64,000 nt of DNA from Empedobacter stercoris (GTDB lineage Bacteria > Bacteroidota > Bacteroidia > Flavobacteriales > Weeksellaceae). Below the pieces are notes generated by a model, which had not been told where the DNA came from, did no database searches, and worked only from the letters and a program-made list of their open reading frames with translations. Location of the stretch: NCBI RefSeq assembly GCF_965137335.1, contig NZ_CBCRZD010000014.1; one strand, written 5' to 3'. The position numbers and the translations under genes were made by a program. Position 1 is the first letter of the stretch. Each line of letters begins with the position of its first letter. Of this stretch, positions 34,907 through 43,031 are shown in pieces.

Positions 34907-35512
34907 TTATTCCATCGTTTTCAATTCGTTCAAGAAATCAACAATATCTTGACCAGAATAATCTGCCATTCCCATTGTGGTGTGTGCAATGTTTCCTTTT
35001 TTGTCTAAGATAATAGTTGTTGGTAACGAACCATTAAAAAAATCAGTCGGAATAGATGAGTTGGGATAAACCACTGGTAACGAAAGTTTTTTACGTTCCA
35101 TGAATTTCGCTACTTTATCACGTTTTCCTTCTACTTCCACTGTTAAAATCACGATATCTTTATCCTCTTTTACTTTGTCATATAAAGTTTGAATAGAAGG
35201 CATTTCTGCAATACAAGGAGGGCACCAAGTAGCCCAAAAATTCATAAACACTACTTTTCCTTTCAGATCTTCCATGTTGACAGTTTTTCCATCCACATCT
35301 ACCATTTCGAAAATATAATTTGCTTCGGTTTCTGGTTGAGAAGACTTTTCAACTTTTTCTAATTTTGGATCGAATAATCCTAATTTCATTAAACCTTGCT
35401 GTATCATTGCTTTAGCTTCTGGTACAAAAAGTAAGACCAAAGCCAACGCTCCTACTATAATAGTTGAGTAATTTCTTTTTAACATTGCTATAAATTTATT
35501 GTTTGTTCCCAT
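34907..35512 (-). CDS. TlpA-like membrane-anchored thioredoxin (201 aa)
   Basis: Periplasmic thiol-disulfide protein held by one N-terminal helix (about residues 14-35). The redox motif is NFWATWCPPCIAEMPS and the cis-proline lies in GSLPTTIILD. It overlaps the DoxDA gene by 25 bp if the ATG at 35512 is used; an alternative ATG at 35485 (MLKRNYS) would start just past that stop. In either case the two genes are cotranscribed, and the thioredoxin probably serves the same electron-transfer process. Confidence 0.88.
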   Translation of the reverse strand: MGTNNKFIAMLKRNYSTIIVGALALVLLFVPEAKAMIQQGLMKLGLFDPKLEKVEKSSQPETEANYIFEMVDVDGKTVNMEDLKGKVVFMNFWATWCPPCIAEMPSIQTLYDKVKEDKDIVILTVEVEGKRDKVAKFMERKKLSLPVVYPNSSIPTDFFNGSLPTTIILDKKGNIAHTTMGMADYSGQDIVDFLNELKTME

Positions 35513-36459
35513 TGTAATCCGCTTATATCGGTTAGTACTACTTTGTGAATTTTATGTTCTATTTCAAAATTTAAGTTTGCTTTCGCTCCCAAAGGTAATA
35601 CTAAACTGTGTTTATGTGGTGTAACTTTTGCTACATAATAATTCGAAATTTGTTGTTTATCTAAATTTGATAACTCTTTCATATCTAATGATTCAATGAT
35701 TTTATTTTGATCATTGTAAAAATCAATTTGGATTAAAAAAGAACCATATACATCAGCACCTTCTATTCGCATAACGTCAAATGAAACCTTATTTTGAAGT
35801 TGTTTTAAATTGGTTATTTCTACTTTTGGCTTGACCGATTTATTGTGTAAAGTCCCATAAACACCACCATGAAATACTTGATTTGTAAACAACGTAACGA
35901 ATAATATGAAAAAACTAAATCCGATAAAATGAGGTGTATATTTTTTATAAGAAATAGAATTCCATTTATTTTCTTGTTCAACAAATTGATTTTTATTGAA
36001 TAAATAATCCAATGATATTTTACCAGAGCCCGCTTGCATTAGCGTGAATCCTCCTGCCAAACCTAATACGCCAATTTGCCATTCGTCCAAACAAGTTGTT
36101 CCAATCCATCCCGAACCTAACAAAATTCCCATTGCTAAGAAGAAAACACCGATACTCATGAAACGCGTTTTGTATCCAAGCATCAAACACAAGCCTACCA
36201 CGCCTTCTATAATGGTGAAAATCCACATGTTCCACAATAAAGCTTCGGGATTTTCGACCAAATATTGAATAAGAGGTTTGATGAAAAGAGCGTTCGGTAA
36301 AAAATGATTAAATTTTTCGCCAATGTATCCAGTTGCTTCTGGATCAAGTTTGTTTTCTAAAATTAAGCGCCTCCAAAAGGCAGAAAAGTAGGTCCAACCA
36401 ATGACTAAACGCAATGCCAATACAGCATTACCCATTGATAAAACAGATTTGTTTTGCAT
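35488..36459 (-). CDS. DoxD-DoxA-type thiosulfate:quinone oxidoreductase fusion (323 aa)
   Basis: Membrane protein whose first 160 residues match the DoxD large subunit (four helices; VIGWTYFSAFWRRL, LGYKTRFMSIGVFFLAMGILLGSGWIGTTCLDEW), followed by a membrane-anchored extracytoplasmic part (about 175-323) with the DoxA-like beta domain (GVYGTLHNKS near its start). In Acidianus, DoxD and DoxA form an enzyme that oxidises thiosulfate to tetrathionate with quinone as acceptor; homologues in Bacteroidota are largely untested. Pairing with a TlpA-like protein is a link to periplasmic thiol chemistry. None of the three sulfur-module operators is present here. Confidence 0.8.
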   Translation of the reverse strand: MQNKSVLSMGNAVLALRLVIGWTYFSAFWRRLILENKLDPEATGYIGEKFNHFLPNALFIKPLIQYLVENPEALLWNMWIFTIIEGVVGLCLMLGYKTRFMSIGVFFLAMGILLGSGWIGTTCLDEWQIGVLGLAGGFTLMQAGSGKISLDYLFNKNQFVEQENKWNSISYKKYTPHFIGFSFFILFVTLFTNQVFHGGVYGTLHNKSVKPKVEITNLKQLQNKVSFDVMRIEGADVYGSFLIQIDFYNDQNKIIESLDMKELSNLDKQQISNYYVAKVTPHKHSLVLPLGAKANLNFEIEHKIHKVVLTDISGLQWEQTINL

Positions 36460-36520
36460 GATATGTTATATTATATTATATAAGTTACTTAAATCTACAT
36501 TTTTGTTTTGTAGTCTAAAA

Positions 36521-36661
36521 ACCGTCAATTCGAGTGAAATTCATTTAGAATTTTGTATCGAGAATAAGGTTTTAGAAGATAAAATTCATCTTAATTATCG
36601 ATACAATTTTTCTTCTTTTTATAGTTCGAAAAATCACTCGAATTGACGAATTCTAATTCAA
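36521..36661. repeat. Dispersed palindromic repeat, copy 2
   Basis: About 140 bp, bounded by a perfect 14-bp inverted repeat CGTCAATTCGAGTG (36523-36536) and CACTCGAATTGACG (36635-36648), with a second inner pair TTGTATCGA / TCGATACAA. It aligns with the element at 12.25 kb. It is non-coding, AT-rich and could fold into one long hairpin. Confidence 0.8.
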
Positions 36662-36717
36662 TAATGTACAAATAAGTATAAATTGTTGAATAATTATTGT
36701 TGAATTAATTGTGAAAA

Positions 36718-37080
36718 TTACGACAACAACGAATATTTTAATTGCTTATATAATAAATAGAAAGGTATTTTTGGAGATTGTATTTTATTCGAATCAATAT
36801 CTTCTACGATCAATGAAGATCGTGCGTATTGAATGAATTGTAAAGATATTTGCGGTAAATCAAAATGAGATAAATCAAGTTGTTTGCTTGATTTCTTAAT
36901 TACTTCAAATTTAATGTTAACACAAGATGTTGTATTACTCTGAATTGTTTTACTTGGAGTTGATTTTGTTTGCGGAACATTTTCAACTTCTAAAATAGTA
37001 TGAATAGAAGCTTTCATGCTACAAGGTGTAAGTAGCATGAAAATCGAAGAAATAATTAAAACAAGACTTCTAAAATTCAT
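36718..37080 (-). CDS. Small exported hypothetical protein (120 aa)
   Basis: The N-terminus MNFRSLVLIISSIFMLLTPC is a signal sequence. No family was recognised; the mature part is polar with one cysteine (in SNTTSCVNIKFEV) and ends in hydrophobic, tyrosine-rich residues. It lies beside the palindromic repeat and is divergent from the iron-type ABC transporter, so a link with metal uptake is possible but unsupported. Confidence 0.5.
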   Translation of the reverse strand: MNFRSLVLIISSIFMLLTPCSMKASIHTILEVENVPQTKSTPSKTIQSNTTSCVNIKFEVIKKSSKQLDLSHFDLPQISLQFIQYARSSLIVEDIDSNKIQSPKIPFYLLYKQLKYSLLS

Positions 37081-37152
37081 GAAACGAAACTAATCATAAA
37101 ATTTGATTTAAAACGAATTTATAATTAAACTTTAAGAAATTATTAGAATTTC

Positions 37153-37160
37153 TATCTTTG
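37153..37160 (+). promoter_or_regulatory. -7 element of the ABC transporter operon
   Basis: TATCTTTG; transcription would begin within a base or two of the ATG at 37166, implying a leaderless or nearly leaderless mRNA. No matching -33 TTG was found. Confidence 0.45.
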
Positions 37161-37165
37161 TCTTG

Positions 37166-38170
37166 ATGAAAGAAAAACCGTTATTTTTTGTATTGATTAT
37201 TTTAACACTCTTACTTTTTGTGATCAGTTTAAGTGTTGGAAAAGTTCCGATTTCTTTCACCGAAATATTCAGTGTCATTTTTGGGCATTCAGACGAAATG
37301 TACCATAACCTTGTACTCAATTTTCGATTGCCAAAATCACTAACAGCTTTATTGGTTGGTATTGCTTTGCCTATTTCAGGTTTTTTGATGCAAGAATTAT
37401 TCAAAAATCCTTTAGCGGAACCTTCCGTATTAGGAATTACGTCGATGGCCAGTTTAGGTGTTGCAATTGTGATTTTTCTTTTTTCGATGATTGGATTAGA
37501 TGAATTTTTAAACAATCCTTGGATTACAATTATAGCTTCATTCTTAGGTGCAATAGTTGCTTTGTTAATGGTTATTTCACTTTCTTTTCGCGTTAAATCA
37601 TCTGCATCCTTAGTGATTATTGGTTTTATGATTGCTGGTTTAGCTGGCGCATTAATCGGAATGATGCAATATTTTGCACCTTCGGATAAGATAAAAACCT
37701 ATTTAGTTTGGGGATTCGGTTCATTAAGTGGTTTATCTTGGGAACAATTAGGTGTTTTCGGATTATTTGTTCTAAGTGGAATTATCGTTTCATTGTTTAC
37801 TTTACGAGGAATTACAGCTTTGTTATTGGGCGAAAAATATGCACAGTCGTTGGGAATAAATATTAAAAAATTAAGATTAACAATTCTTATTTCAACCGCA
37901 TTATTAACGGCTTCAGCAACCGCATTTGCAGGACCTATTAGCTTTATAGGATTAGCCGTTCCTCATATTTGTAGAACATTATTACGAACAGGCGATATGA
38001 AAATTCTATACCGATGGATTTTCGTGTCAGGTATATTTTTTATGTTACTTTTTTCAATCTTGACTGAAATTTTTCCATTTGGAACTTTACCTATTAATAT
38101 TATTACCGCATTGTTCGGAGCGCCAATTGTGATTAGTATTTTGTTGAATAATAAAAATGGAGTGCGATGA
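37166..38170 (+). CDS. FecCD-family iron-siderophore/cobalamin ABC permease (334 aa)
   Basis: Inner-membrane permease of the FecCD/BtuC family with about nine hydrophobic segments. Family motifs are LFKNPLAEPSVLGI (about residue 85), TAFAGPISFIGLAVPHICR (about 252) and GTLPINIITALFGAPI at the C-terminus. The ATG at 37166 is preferred over a TTG three bases earlier. Its stop overlaps the start of the ATPase gene by 4 bp. No substrate-binding protein or receptor gene is adjacent, so the ligand (heme, siderophore or B12) is open. Confidence 0.92.
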   Translation: MKEKPLFFVLIILTLLLFVISLSVGKVPISFTEIFSVIFGHSDEMYHNLVLNFRLPKSLTALLVGIALPISGFLMQELFKNPLAEPSVLGITSMASLGVAIVIFLFSMIGLDEFLNNPWITIIASFLGAIVALLMVISLSFRVKSSASLVIIGFMIAGLAGALIGMMQYFAPSDKIKTYLVWGFGSLSGLSWEQLGVFGLFVLSGIIVSLFTLRGITALLLGEKYAQSLGINIKKLRLTILISTALLTASATAFAGPISFIGLAVPHICRTLLRTGDMKILYRWIFVSGIFFMLLFSILTEIFPFGTLPINIITALFGAPIVISILLNNKNGVR

Positions 38171-39156
38171 AAAGTGAGGTATTAAAATTGGAAAATCTTT
38201 CAGTTGGTTATGATGCAAAAAAAATTGTTTCAACGATTAATACTACGATCTTCACAAATGAATTGATTACGATTTTAGGGAAGAATGGAGCAGGAAAATC
38301 AACATTGATTAATACCATTTTAGGTTTTGAGAAAAGTCTTGAAGGTAAAATTTATTTGGATAATAATTTATTGCAAAAATTGTCTTCCCAAGAGATTGCA
38401 CAACATATCGCTGTGGTTTTACCACGAATGGCAATTGTTCCAAAAATTAGAGTTTCTGAATTGGTAGCGATGGGACGTTTGCCTTATCATAAAGTTTTGA
38501 AGAAAGTTTCGAAAGAGGAACAACATTTAATTGATGAGGTGTTAGAACTGGTCGGAATTACCGATTTGGCTCATCTATTTGCGAATGAAATTAGCGAAGG
38601 CCAATTGCAATTGGTAATGATTGCACGTGCTTTGTGTCAAGATTCTAAATTGGTGATTTTAGATGAACCAACATCTAATTTAGATTTAGCCAACCGATAT
38701 AAAATATTTAATTTATTAAATGAATTGAAAACTAAAATGGATAAATCGTTTTTGATGATTACCCATGAAGTAGATTTTGCCTTAGAAAATGCGGATAAAA
38801 TTTGGTGGATAGAAAAGGGTAACCTTTCTGAAGGAATTCCAGAACAAATAGCATTTGAACATCATATTATTCAGAAATTATCCAACCATAATTTGATGTA
38901 CGATAAAGCGAATAACCGTTTTTCGACTCCCACTAATTGCACAAAAGTTATAGGGATTAAAGGAAATTCTGAATTAGCTTTTTGGGTGAAAAATGCGTTG
39001 ATTCGAAATGGAATTTCTGTCGAAAATACTGCCGAAAATCATATTGAAATAACAGAAAATAACATCATCTTTGAAGGACAAAAATTTGAATCGATAGAAC
39101 AAATCGTAAAATTTGTACAACAGTATGAAAAATATAATCGTAACGGGAGCAAGTAG
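38167..39156 (+). CDS. ABC transporter ATP-binding protein (329 aa)
   Basis: Cytoplasmic ATPase partner of the FecCD-type permease (FepC/BtuD type). Walker A is GKNGAGKST (about residue 38), the signature is ISEGQLQLV in place of LSGGQ, and Walker B is LVILDEPTSNLD (about 165). About 80 C-terminal residues extend beyond the usual domain, containing KVIGIKGNSELAFWVKNAL and FEGQKFESIEQIVKF, a segment I cannot assign and which may be regulatory. It overlaps both neighbours, so translation of the three genes is coupled. Confidence 0.92.
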   Translation: MKSEVLKLENLSVGYDAKKIVSTINTTIFTNELITILGKNGAGKSTLINTILGFEKSLEGKIYLDNNLLQKLSSQEIAQHIAVVLPRMAIVPKIRVSELVAMGRLPYHKVLKKVSKEEQHLIDEVLELVGITDLAHLFANEISEGQLQLVMIARALCQDSKLVILDEPTSNLDLANRYKIFNLLNELKTKMDKSFLMITHEVDFALENADKIWWIEKGNLSEGIPEQIAFEHHIIQKLSNHNLMYDKANNRFSTPTNCTKVIGIKGNSELAFWVKNALIRNGISVENTAENHIEITENNIIFEGQKFESIEQIVKFVQQYEKYNRNGSK

Positions 39157-39814
39157 AGGAATTGGTTTTGAATTGGCAAAACAACATTTAGAATTAGGAA
39201 ACCGTGTGTTGACAATTTCTCGAAATGTAGATAAATTAAAAGAATTAGAGGTTTACGCAAAAGAAAATCAATATCGGTTTATAGGAATTGATTTGACTAA
39301 TTTTGATGAGATTTCACAAGTGAAAGAAGCGGTTAATTCTTGGGAGAAAGTAGATGTTTTATACAACAATGCAGGGATATGTATAAACAAACCTTTTGAG
39401 GAAATACAAGAAGCGGATTTATTAACATCTTGGCAAGTGAATTTTATGGCGCCATATCGTTTGATACAAGTTTTGATGTCTAAGTTTGATACATCTTCAC
39501 ATGTTGTCAATATTTCGACAATGGGTGCAGTACAAGGTTCAGTAAAATTTCCTGGATTATCAGTTTATTCATCTTCTAAATCGGCGACAGTTAATTTAAC
39601 AGAATTGTTGGCAGAAGAATTAAAAGATCATGGTCCAAGAATTAATGCAGTCGCATTAGGAGCCGTACAAACTGAAATGTTAGAAGAAGCTTTCCCTGGA
39701 TATATTGCGCCTTTACAACCAAATGAAATGGCCGAATATCTTGTTGATTTTGGATTGAATGGTTGGAAATATTTTAACGGAAAAATTCAACAAGCTTCGA
39801 TTTCTACACCATAA
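39125..39814 (+). CDS. Short-chain dehydrogenase/reductase (229 aa)
   Basis: NAD(P)-dependent oxidoreductase with intact TGASRGIGFELA (residues 7-18), YNNAGICINKP and a catalytic YSSSK (about 152). Substrate unknown. Its ATG lies within the 3' end of the ATPase gene (32-bp overlap), so it is read from the same mRNA as the ABC transporter; similar genes often follow such ABC operons in Flavobacteria. A terminator follows. Confidence 0.9.
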   Translation: MKNIIVTGASRGIGFELAKQHLELGNRVLTISRNVDKLKELEVYAKENQYRFIGIDLTNFDEISQVKEAVNSWEKVDVLYNNAGICINKPFEEIQEADLLTSWQVNFMAPYRLIQVLMSKFDTSSHVVNISTMGAVQGSVKFPGLSVYSSSKSATVNLTELLAEELKDHGPRINAVALGAVQTEMLEEAFPGYIAPLQPNEMAEYLVDFGLNGWKYFNGKIQQASISTP

Positions 39815-39841
39815 GAATTTAATTTATATAATACCTTTCTA

Positions 39842-39861
39842 AAGTCGCTCTTGAGCGACTT
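39842..39861 (+). terminator. Terminator of the ABC transporter/SDR operon
   Basis: AAGTCGCTC / GAGCGACTT stem with a 2-nt loop and a T-run that merges with the remnant of the MATE gene end. Confidence 0.85.
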
Positions 39862-39863
39862 TT

Positions 39864-39953
39864 TTAATGTTTCAATACTCGTTTTCTCAAAATATACATC
39901 AACGGAAAGCTGCGTATAATCCAAATTTTGAAAAAATATATCCAATTATACTT
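39864..39953 (-). pseudogene. 3'-end fragment of a MATE efflux gene
   Basis: On the minus strand this stretch encodes about 29 residues ending IRSFPLMYILRKRVLKH and a TAA stop. The intact MATE gene 8.7 kb away ends LRSFPLMYIFRKRVLKHEI. The last 50 bp (39867-39916) match the intact gene at 48 of 50 positions; further upstream the match drops quickly while the frame and several residues (WI, W) remain. It marks the left border of the metal-efflux island. Confidence 0.8.
39867..39916. repeat. Left 50-bp direct repeat of the metal-efflux island
   Basis: Direct repeat of 48582-48631 (48 of 50 bases identical, same orientation), both lying in the C-terminal codons of a MATE gene. The 8.7 kb between them hold the two-component system, MgtC and the CzcBAC genes. 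Confidence 0.85.
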
Positions 39954-40012
39954 AAATTATTTTTGGAGCTATTTTCATGTCTCATAGGATAAAATCCTTA
40001 AAATTAAATCCT

Positions 40013-40020
40013 TATTTTTG
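40013..40020 (+). promoter_or_regulatory. -7 element of the metal two-component operon
   Basis: TATTTTTG, with the expected transcription start at or within two bases of the ATG at 40025, again implying an almost leaderless mRNA. No -33 TTG at the usual spacing. Confidence 0.4.
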
Positions 40021-40024
40021 TAAT

Positions 40025-40708
40025 ATGCATATTTTAATAGTAGAAGACGATCAAAGAATGTCAGCGTTAATTCGAAGAGGTTTAGAAGAGAACGGGTTTG
40101 AAACAACGGTAGTTTATGATGGAGAAATGGCACTAAAATTGGCTCTTCGTGAAGAGTATGATTTGGTTGTGTCAGATATTATTTTACCTAAATTAAGTGG
40201 ATTAGATTTTTGTCAAGAATTAAAAAAGTTAAAACCTTTTCTTCCTATTATCATGTTAACAGCTCTAGGAACAACCGATGATAAAGTTGAAGGGTTTGAT
40301 GCAGGTGCAGATGATTATATGGTAAAACCTTTTGAAATGAGGGAACTTATCGCAAGAATTGGCGTCTTGTCTAAAAGAAAGTACAATATGCAGACGTTAT
40401 CTTTCATTTTGGAATATGATACATTAGAGATGAATCTCCATACAAAAATAGTGAAAAGAGAAGGGAAAGATATTAATCTAACACCAAAAGAATTTCGTCT
40501 TTTACATTATATGCTTGAAAATAAAGAACGTGTGCTATCTAGAACTGAGATTGCGGAAAAAGTTTGGGATACACATTTTGATACGGGGACTAATTTTATT
40601 GATGTTTATATAAATTATTTAAGAAATAAAGTTGACAGGCATTTTGGGGCAAAACTAATTCATACCAAAACAGGTCAAGGATTTATATTTAAGAAAGATG
40701 AAAATTAG
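40025..40708 (+). CDS. OmpR/PhoB-family response regulator (227 aa)
   Basis: Two-component response regulator with a receiver domain (phospho-acceptor D51 in VVSDIILPKL, conserved lysine in YMVKPFEM at about 102) and a C-terminal winged helix (about 130-227; TPKEFRLLHYML, GTNFIDVYINYLRNKVD). Very similar in layout to CusR/CzcR regulators, which is consistent with the metal-efflux genes 1.6 kb downstream. The ATG at 40025 is the family start; a longer frame upstream would lie before the promoter. It overlaps the kinase gene by 11 bp. Confidence 0.93.
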   Translation: MHILIVEDDQRMSALIRRGLEENGFETTVVYDGEMALKLALREEYDLVVSDIILPKLSGLDFCQELKKLKPFLPIIMLTALGTTDDKVEGFDAGADDYMVKPFEMRELIARIGVLSKRKYNMQTLSFILEYDTLEMNLHTKIVKREGKDINLTPKEFRLLHYMLENKERVLSRTEIAEKVWDTHFDTGTNFIDVYINYLRNKVDRHFGAKLIHTKTGQGFIFKKDEN

Positions 40709-42068
40709 AATTAGACTGACACTTTTATTTACTTTGCTTACAGCAACTATTCTTTTTTTCTTTGCTTTTATAATTTATTATTCAGCAAAAAAAGACAGAG
40801 AAAAAGAATTTTTTGAATTGCTTAAATAAGAAGCTATAACTAAATCAAATCTTTTTCTTAAAGCTAAAGTTTCATCCGATGTTTTGCATCATATCTATCA
40901 AAATAACAGACAAACTCTCAATGAAGTTGAAGTTGCAGTTTATGATCACAACAAAACATTAATTTACCACGATGCAGTAGAAATCGATTTTGTTAAAGAA
41001 ACAGAAGCGTTATTCGATCAAGTACAGCAAAAAGGTTACATTAATTTCTACCAAGATAGGTGGCAAGTCGTCGGGATGAAATATACTGTAGATGGAATTG
41101 ATTATTTTGTTACAGCTGCAGCTTTGGATGAATATGGTTACAGTAAAATTAACAATTTGTTAAAAAATATTATCCTTATCTATACATTGTCTTTGCTGCT
41201 AATTTTATTGTCTGCTTTCTTTTTTACCAATAAAGCGATAAATCCAATCAAGGCGATAACGAGTAAAGCAAAACAAATTTCTGCTTCAAATTTAGATCTT
41301 AGAATTGAATTAAAATCAAAAGGAGATGAGTTAGCAGAATTAACAATTACAATCAATCAAATGTTACAACGATTAGAAAATTCTTTTGATTCTCAGAAAA
41401 GTTTTGTTTCTAATATAGCACATGAACTTCGTACGCCATTAGCAGCGATAATAACAGAATTAGAAATGGCTTTAGGGAAGAAGCATTCTAATGAAGAATA
41501 TCAAGAGTTAATCCAATTTGCATTAAATGACACAAAAAGAATTGTTCGTTTATCCAACAGTTTACTTGATATGGCGAAAGCTAGTTACGATCCTTCAGAA
41601 ATTAATTTTAAAAGAATTAGAATTGATGAAATACTTTTAGATTCGGTGGTTCAGGTTCAAAAAAATAATAAGGAATATAAAGTAGAATTAAATTTTATTC
41701 GAATTCCAAACGAAGAAAACGAGGTCGAAGTGAATGGAAATGAATATTTATTAAAAGTTGCTTTTACTAATTTAATAGAAAATGCATGTAAATATTCAAT
41801 TAATTCCACTTGTGAGATTCAAGTTGATTTTGATGAAACCGAAGTGAACATTGATTTTATTAATGAAGGTGAACGGATAAGACAAGAAGAATTAACCATG
41901 ATTTTTAAACCATTTTATAGAAGTGCTCAACATAAAAATATTCAAGGTCAAGGAATAGGTTTGTATTTGGTGAAAAAAATTATTGATTTGCATTTTGGTC
42001 AAATAGCTGTATATACCATAGAAGAAAATAAAACTTTTTTTCGAGTAGTTTTGAAAAAAAACAACTAA
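40698..42068 (+). pseudogene. Histidine kinase interrupted by an in-frame stop
   Basis: CusS/CzcS-like sensor kinase, broken early. From the ATG at 40698 the frame encodes a first transmembrane helix and 43 residues, then TAA (40827-40829), and continues without shift to a complete kinase: extracytoplasmic part, second helix (about 41160-41225), HAMP domain, H-box SNIAHELRTPLAAI, and ATPase boxes NLIENACKYS and GQGIGLYLVKKI. A single codon change (for example AAA or CAA to TAA) explains it. A shortened product could start at an internal codon such as TTG 40884, but would lack the first helix. A sequencing error is possible. Confidence 0.8.
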
Positions 42069-42090
42069 TAATAAATCATAAAAATAGGAA

Positions 42091-42114
42091 AAAGCCTGCG
42101 TTATTGCAGGCTTT
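42091..42114 (+). terminator. Terminator of the two-component operon
   Basis: AAAGCCTGC / GCAGGCTTT stem with a T-run, 22 bp past the kinase stop codon. Confidence 0.88.
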
Positions 42115-42180
42115 TTTGTTCTAATAAAATTCTAATATTCTTCTAAAAGGTTTCTAACAGCAACTGTTTTCCATGTCATG

Positions 42181-42307
42181 TAGATTTGCAACAGAAAAAA
42201 AATAACAATGGAAACAGATTCCCAATTCGTCAAACAATAAACCAAAGATTCATTTATTACTGCTTTTAAGAGAATTGAAACTTTGGTTTTCCTTAAAAAA
42301 ATATAAA
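42181..42307 (+). promoter_or_regulatory. Promoter and long leader of the mgtC-czc operon
   Basis: A TAGATTTG -7 element (42181-42188) starts a leader of about 110 nt. It contains an 11-codon frame (ATG 42208 to TAA 42238-42240, METDSQFVKQ) and then a perfect inverted repeat AAACCAAAG (42239-42247) / CTTTGGTTT (42281-42289) that would fold across the space before the mgtC ATG. It may be an attenuator-type control region; that is inference. Confidence 0.4.
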
Positions 42308-43006
42308 ATGAATTTAATAAATTTTACAATGCAGTTAGGATTAGCTTTTCTATTAGGAGCTGCAATAGGTTTAGAGCGTGAATATCGTCAAAAAAGTGCT
42401 GGATTAAGAACAAATACCTTGGTATGTGTAGGTTCAGCAGCATTTATCTTAATGTCTTATGCCATTGGAGGAGATGCCGTAGGACGAATAGCTTCATATG
42501 TTATCAGTGGAATAGGTTTTTTAGGCGCTGGAGTCATTATGAAAGACGGAGTGAGTGTAAGAGGGTTGAATACTGCTGCAACGATTTGGTGTTCAGCAGC
42601 AATCGGGTTATTTGCTGGTTCAGGACTTTCTATACAAGCGGTTATACTTACTTGTATTATAATGTTAGCACATCTATTATTAAGACCGATTAGTAATCAG
42701 ATCTACCGTTACTCTTTCAAAAATAAAAACCACAAGGATACCGAATATTTATTGGTAATAAAATGTAGAAATGATGTAGAAAATCATTTAAGAGTATTAC
42801 TAATGCGTTCAATTGAGAATAATGAAAACCTTATGATGAAATCTCTTTCGAGTGATGATGATTTAATAAATGATTCTGTAATGATTTCAGCAGAGATATC
42901 AGCTTTATATCAGCAAGATAGTCTTTTAGAAAAAATAGCAAGTCGATTAACCATTGAAAAAGATGTCCAAAAAATTCGTTGGGAAATTATCAGAAATGAA
43001 GTTTAG
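42308..43006 (+). CDS. MgtC/SapB-family membrane protein (232 aa)
   Basis: Inner-membrane protein of the MgtC family, which in Salmonella supports growth at low magnesium and inside macrophages. Family motifs are GAAIGLEREYRQKSAGLRTNTLV (about residues 18-40, quoted part GLEREYRQKSAGLRT), GIGFLGAGVIMKDG and RGLNTAATIWCSAAIG. The N-terminal half has four or five helices; residues about 150-232 form the cytoplasmic ACT-like domain. The ATG at 42308 fits the family start. It leads the operon containing the metal-efflux pump, an unusual partner. Confidence 0.92.
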   Translation: MNLINFTMQLGLAFLLGAAIGLEREYRQKSAGLRTNTLVCVGSAAFILMSYAIGGDAVGRIASYVISGIGFLGAGVIMKDGVSVRGLNTAATIWCSAAIGLFAGSGLSIQAVILTCIIMLAHLLLRPISNQIYRYSFKNKNHKDTEYLLVIKCRNDVENHLRVLLMRSIENNENLMMKSLSSDDDLINDSVMISAEISALYQQDSLLEKIASRLTIEKDVQKIRWEIIRNEV

Positions 43007-43031
43007 AAATAAAATAGATAGAATATATCTT

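Noticed and set aside
36459..36500. A fourth sulfur-type operator upstream of the DoxDA gene
   Set aside because: Only one GTTAC half-site is present, with no symmetrical partner and no -7 element at the required distance.
36521..36661. CRISPR-like repeat
   Set aside because: Only a single inverted-repeat element is present, with no regularly spaced direct repeats and no cas genes nearby.
40884..42068. A complete 394-aa kinase starting at a TTG at 40884
   Set aside because: Sequence of a normal kinase N-terminus, including the first membrane helix, is present upstream in the same frame and separated only by one stop codon, so the gene is better described as interrupted.
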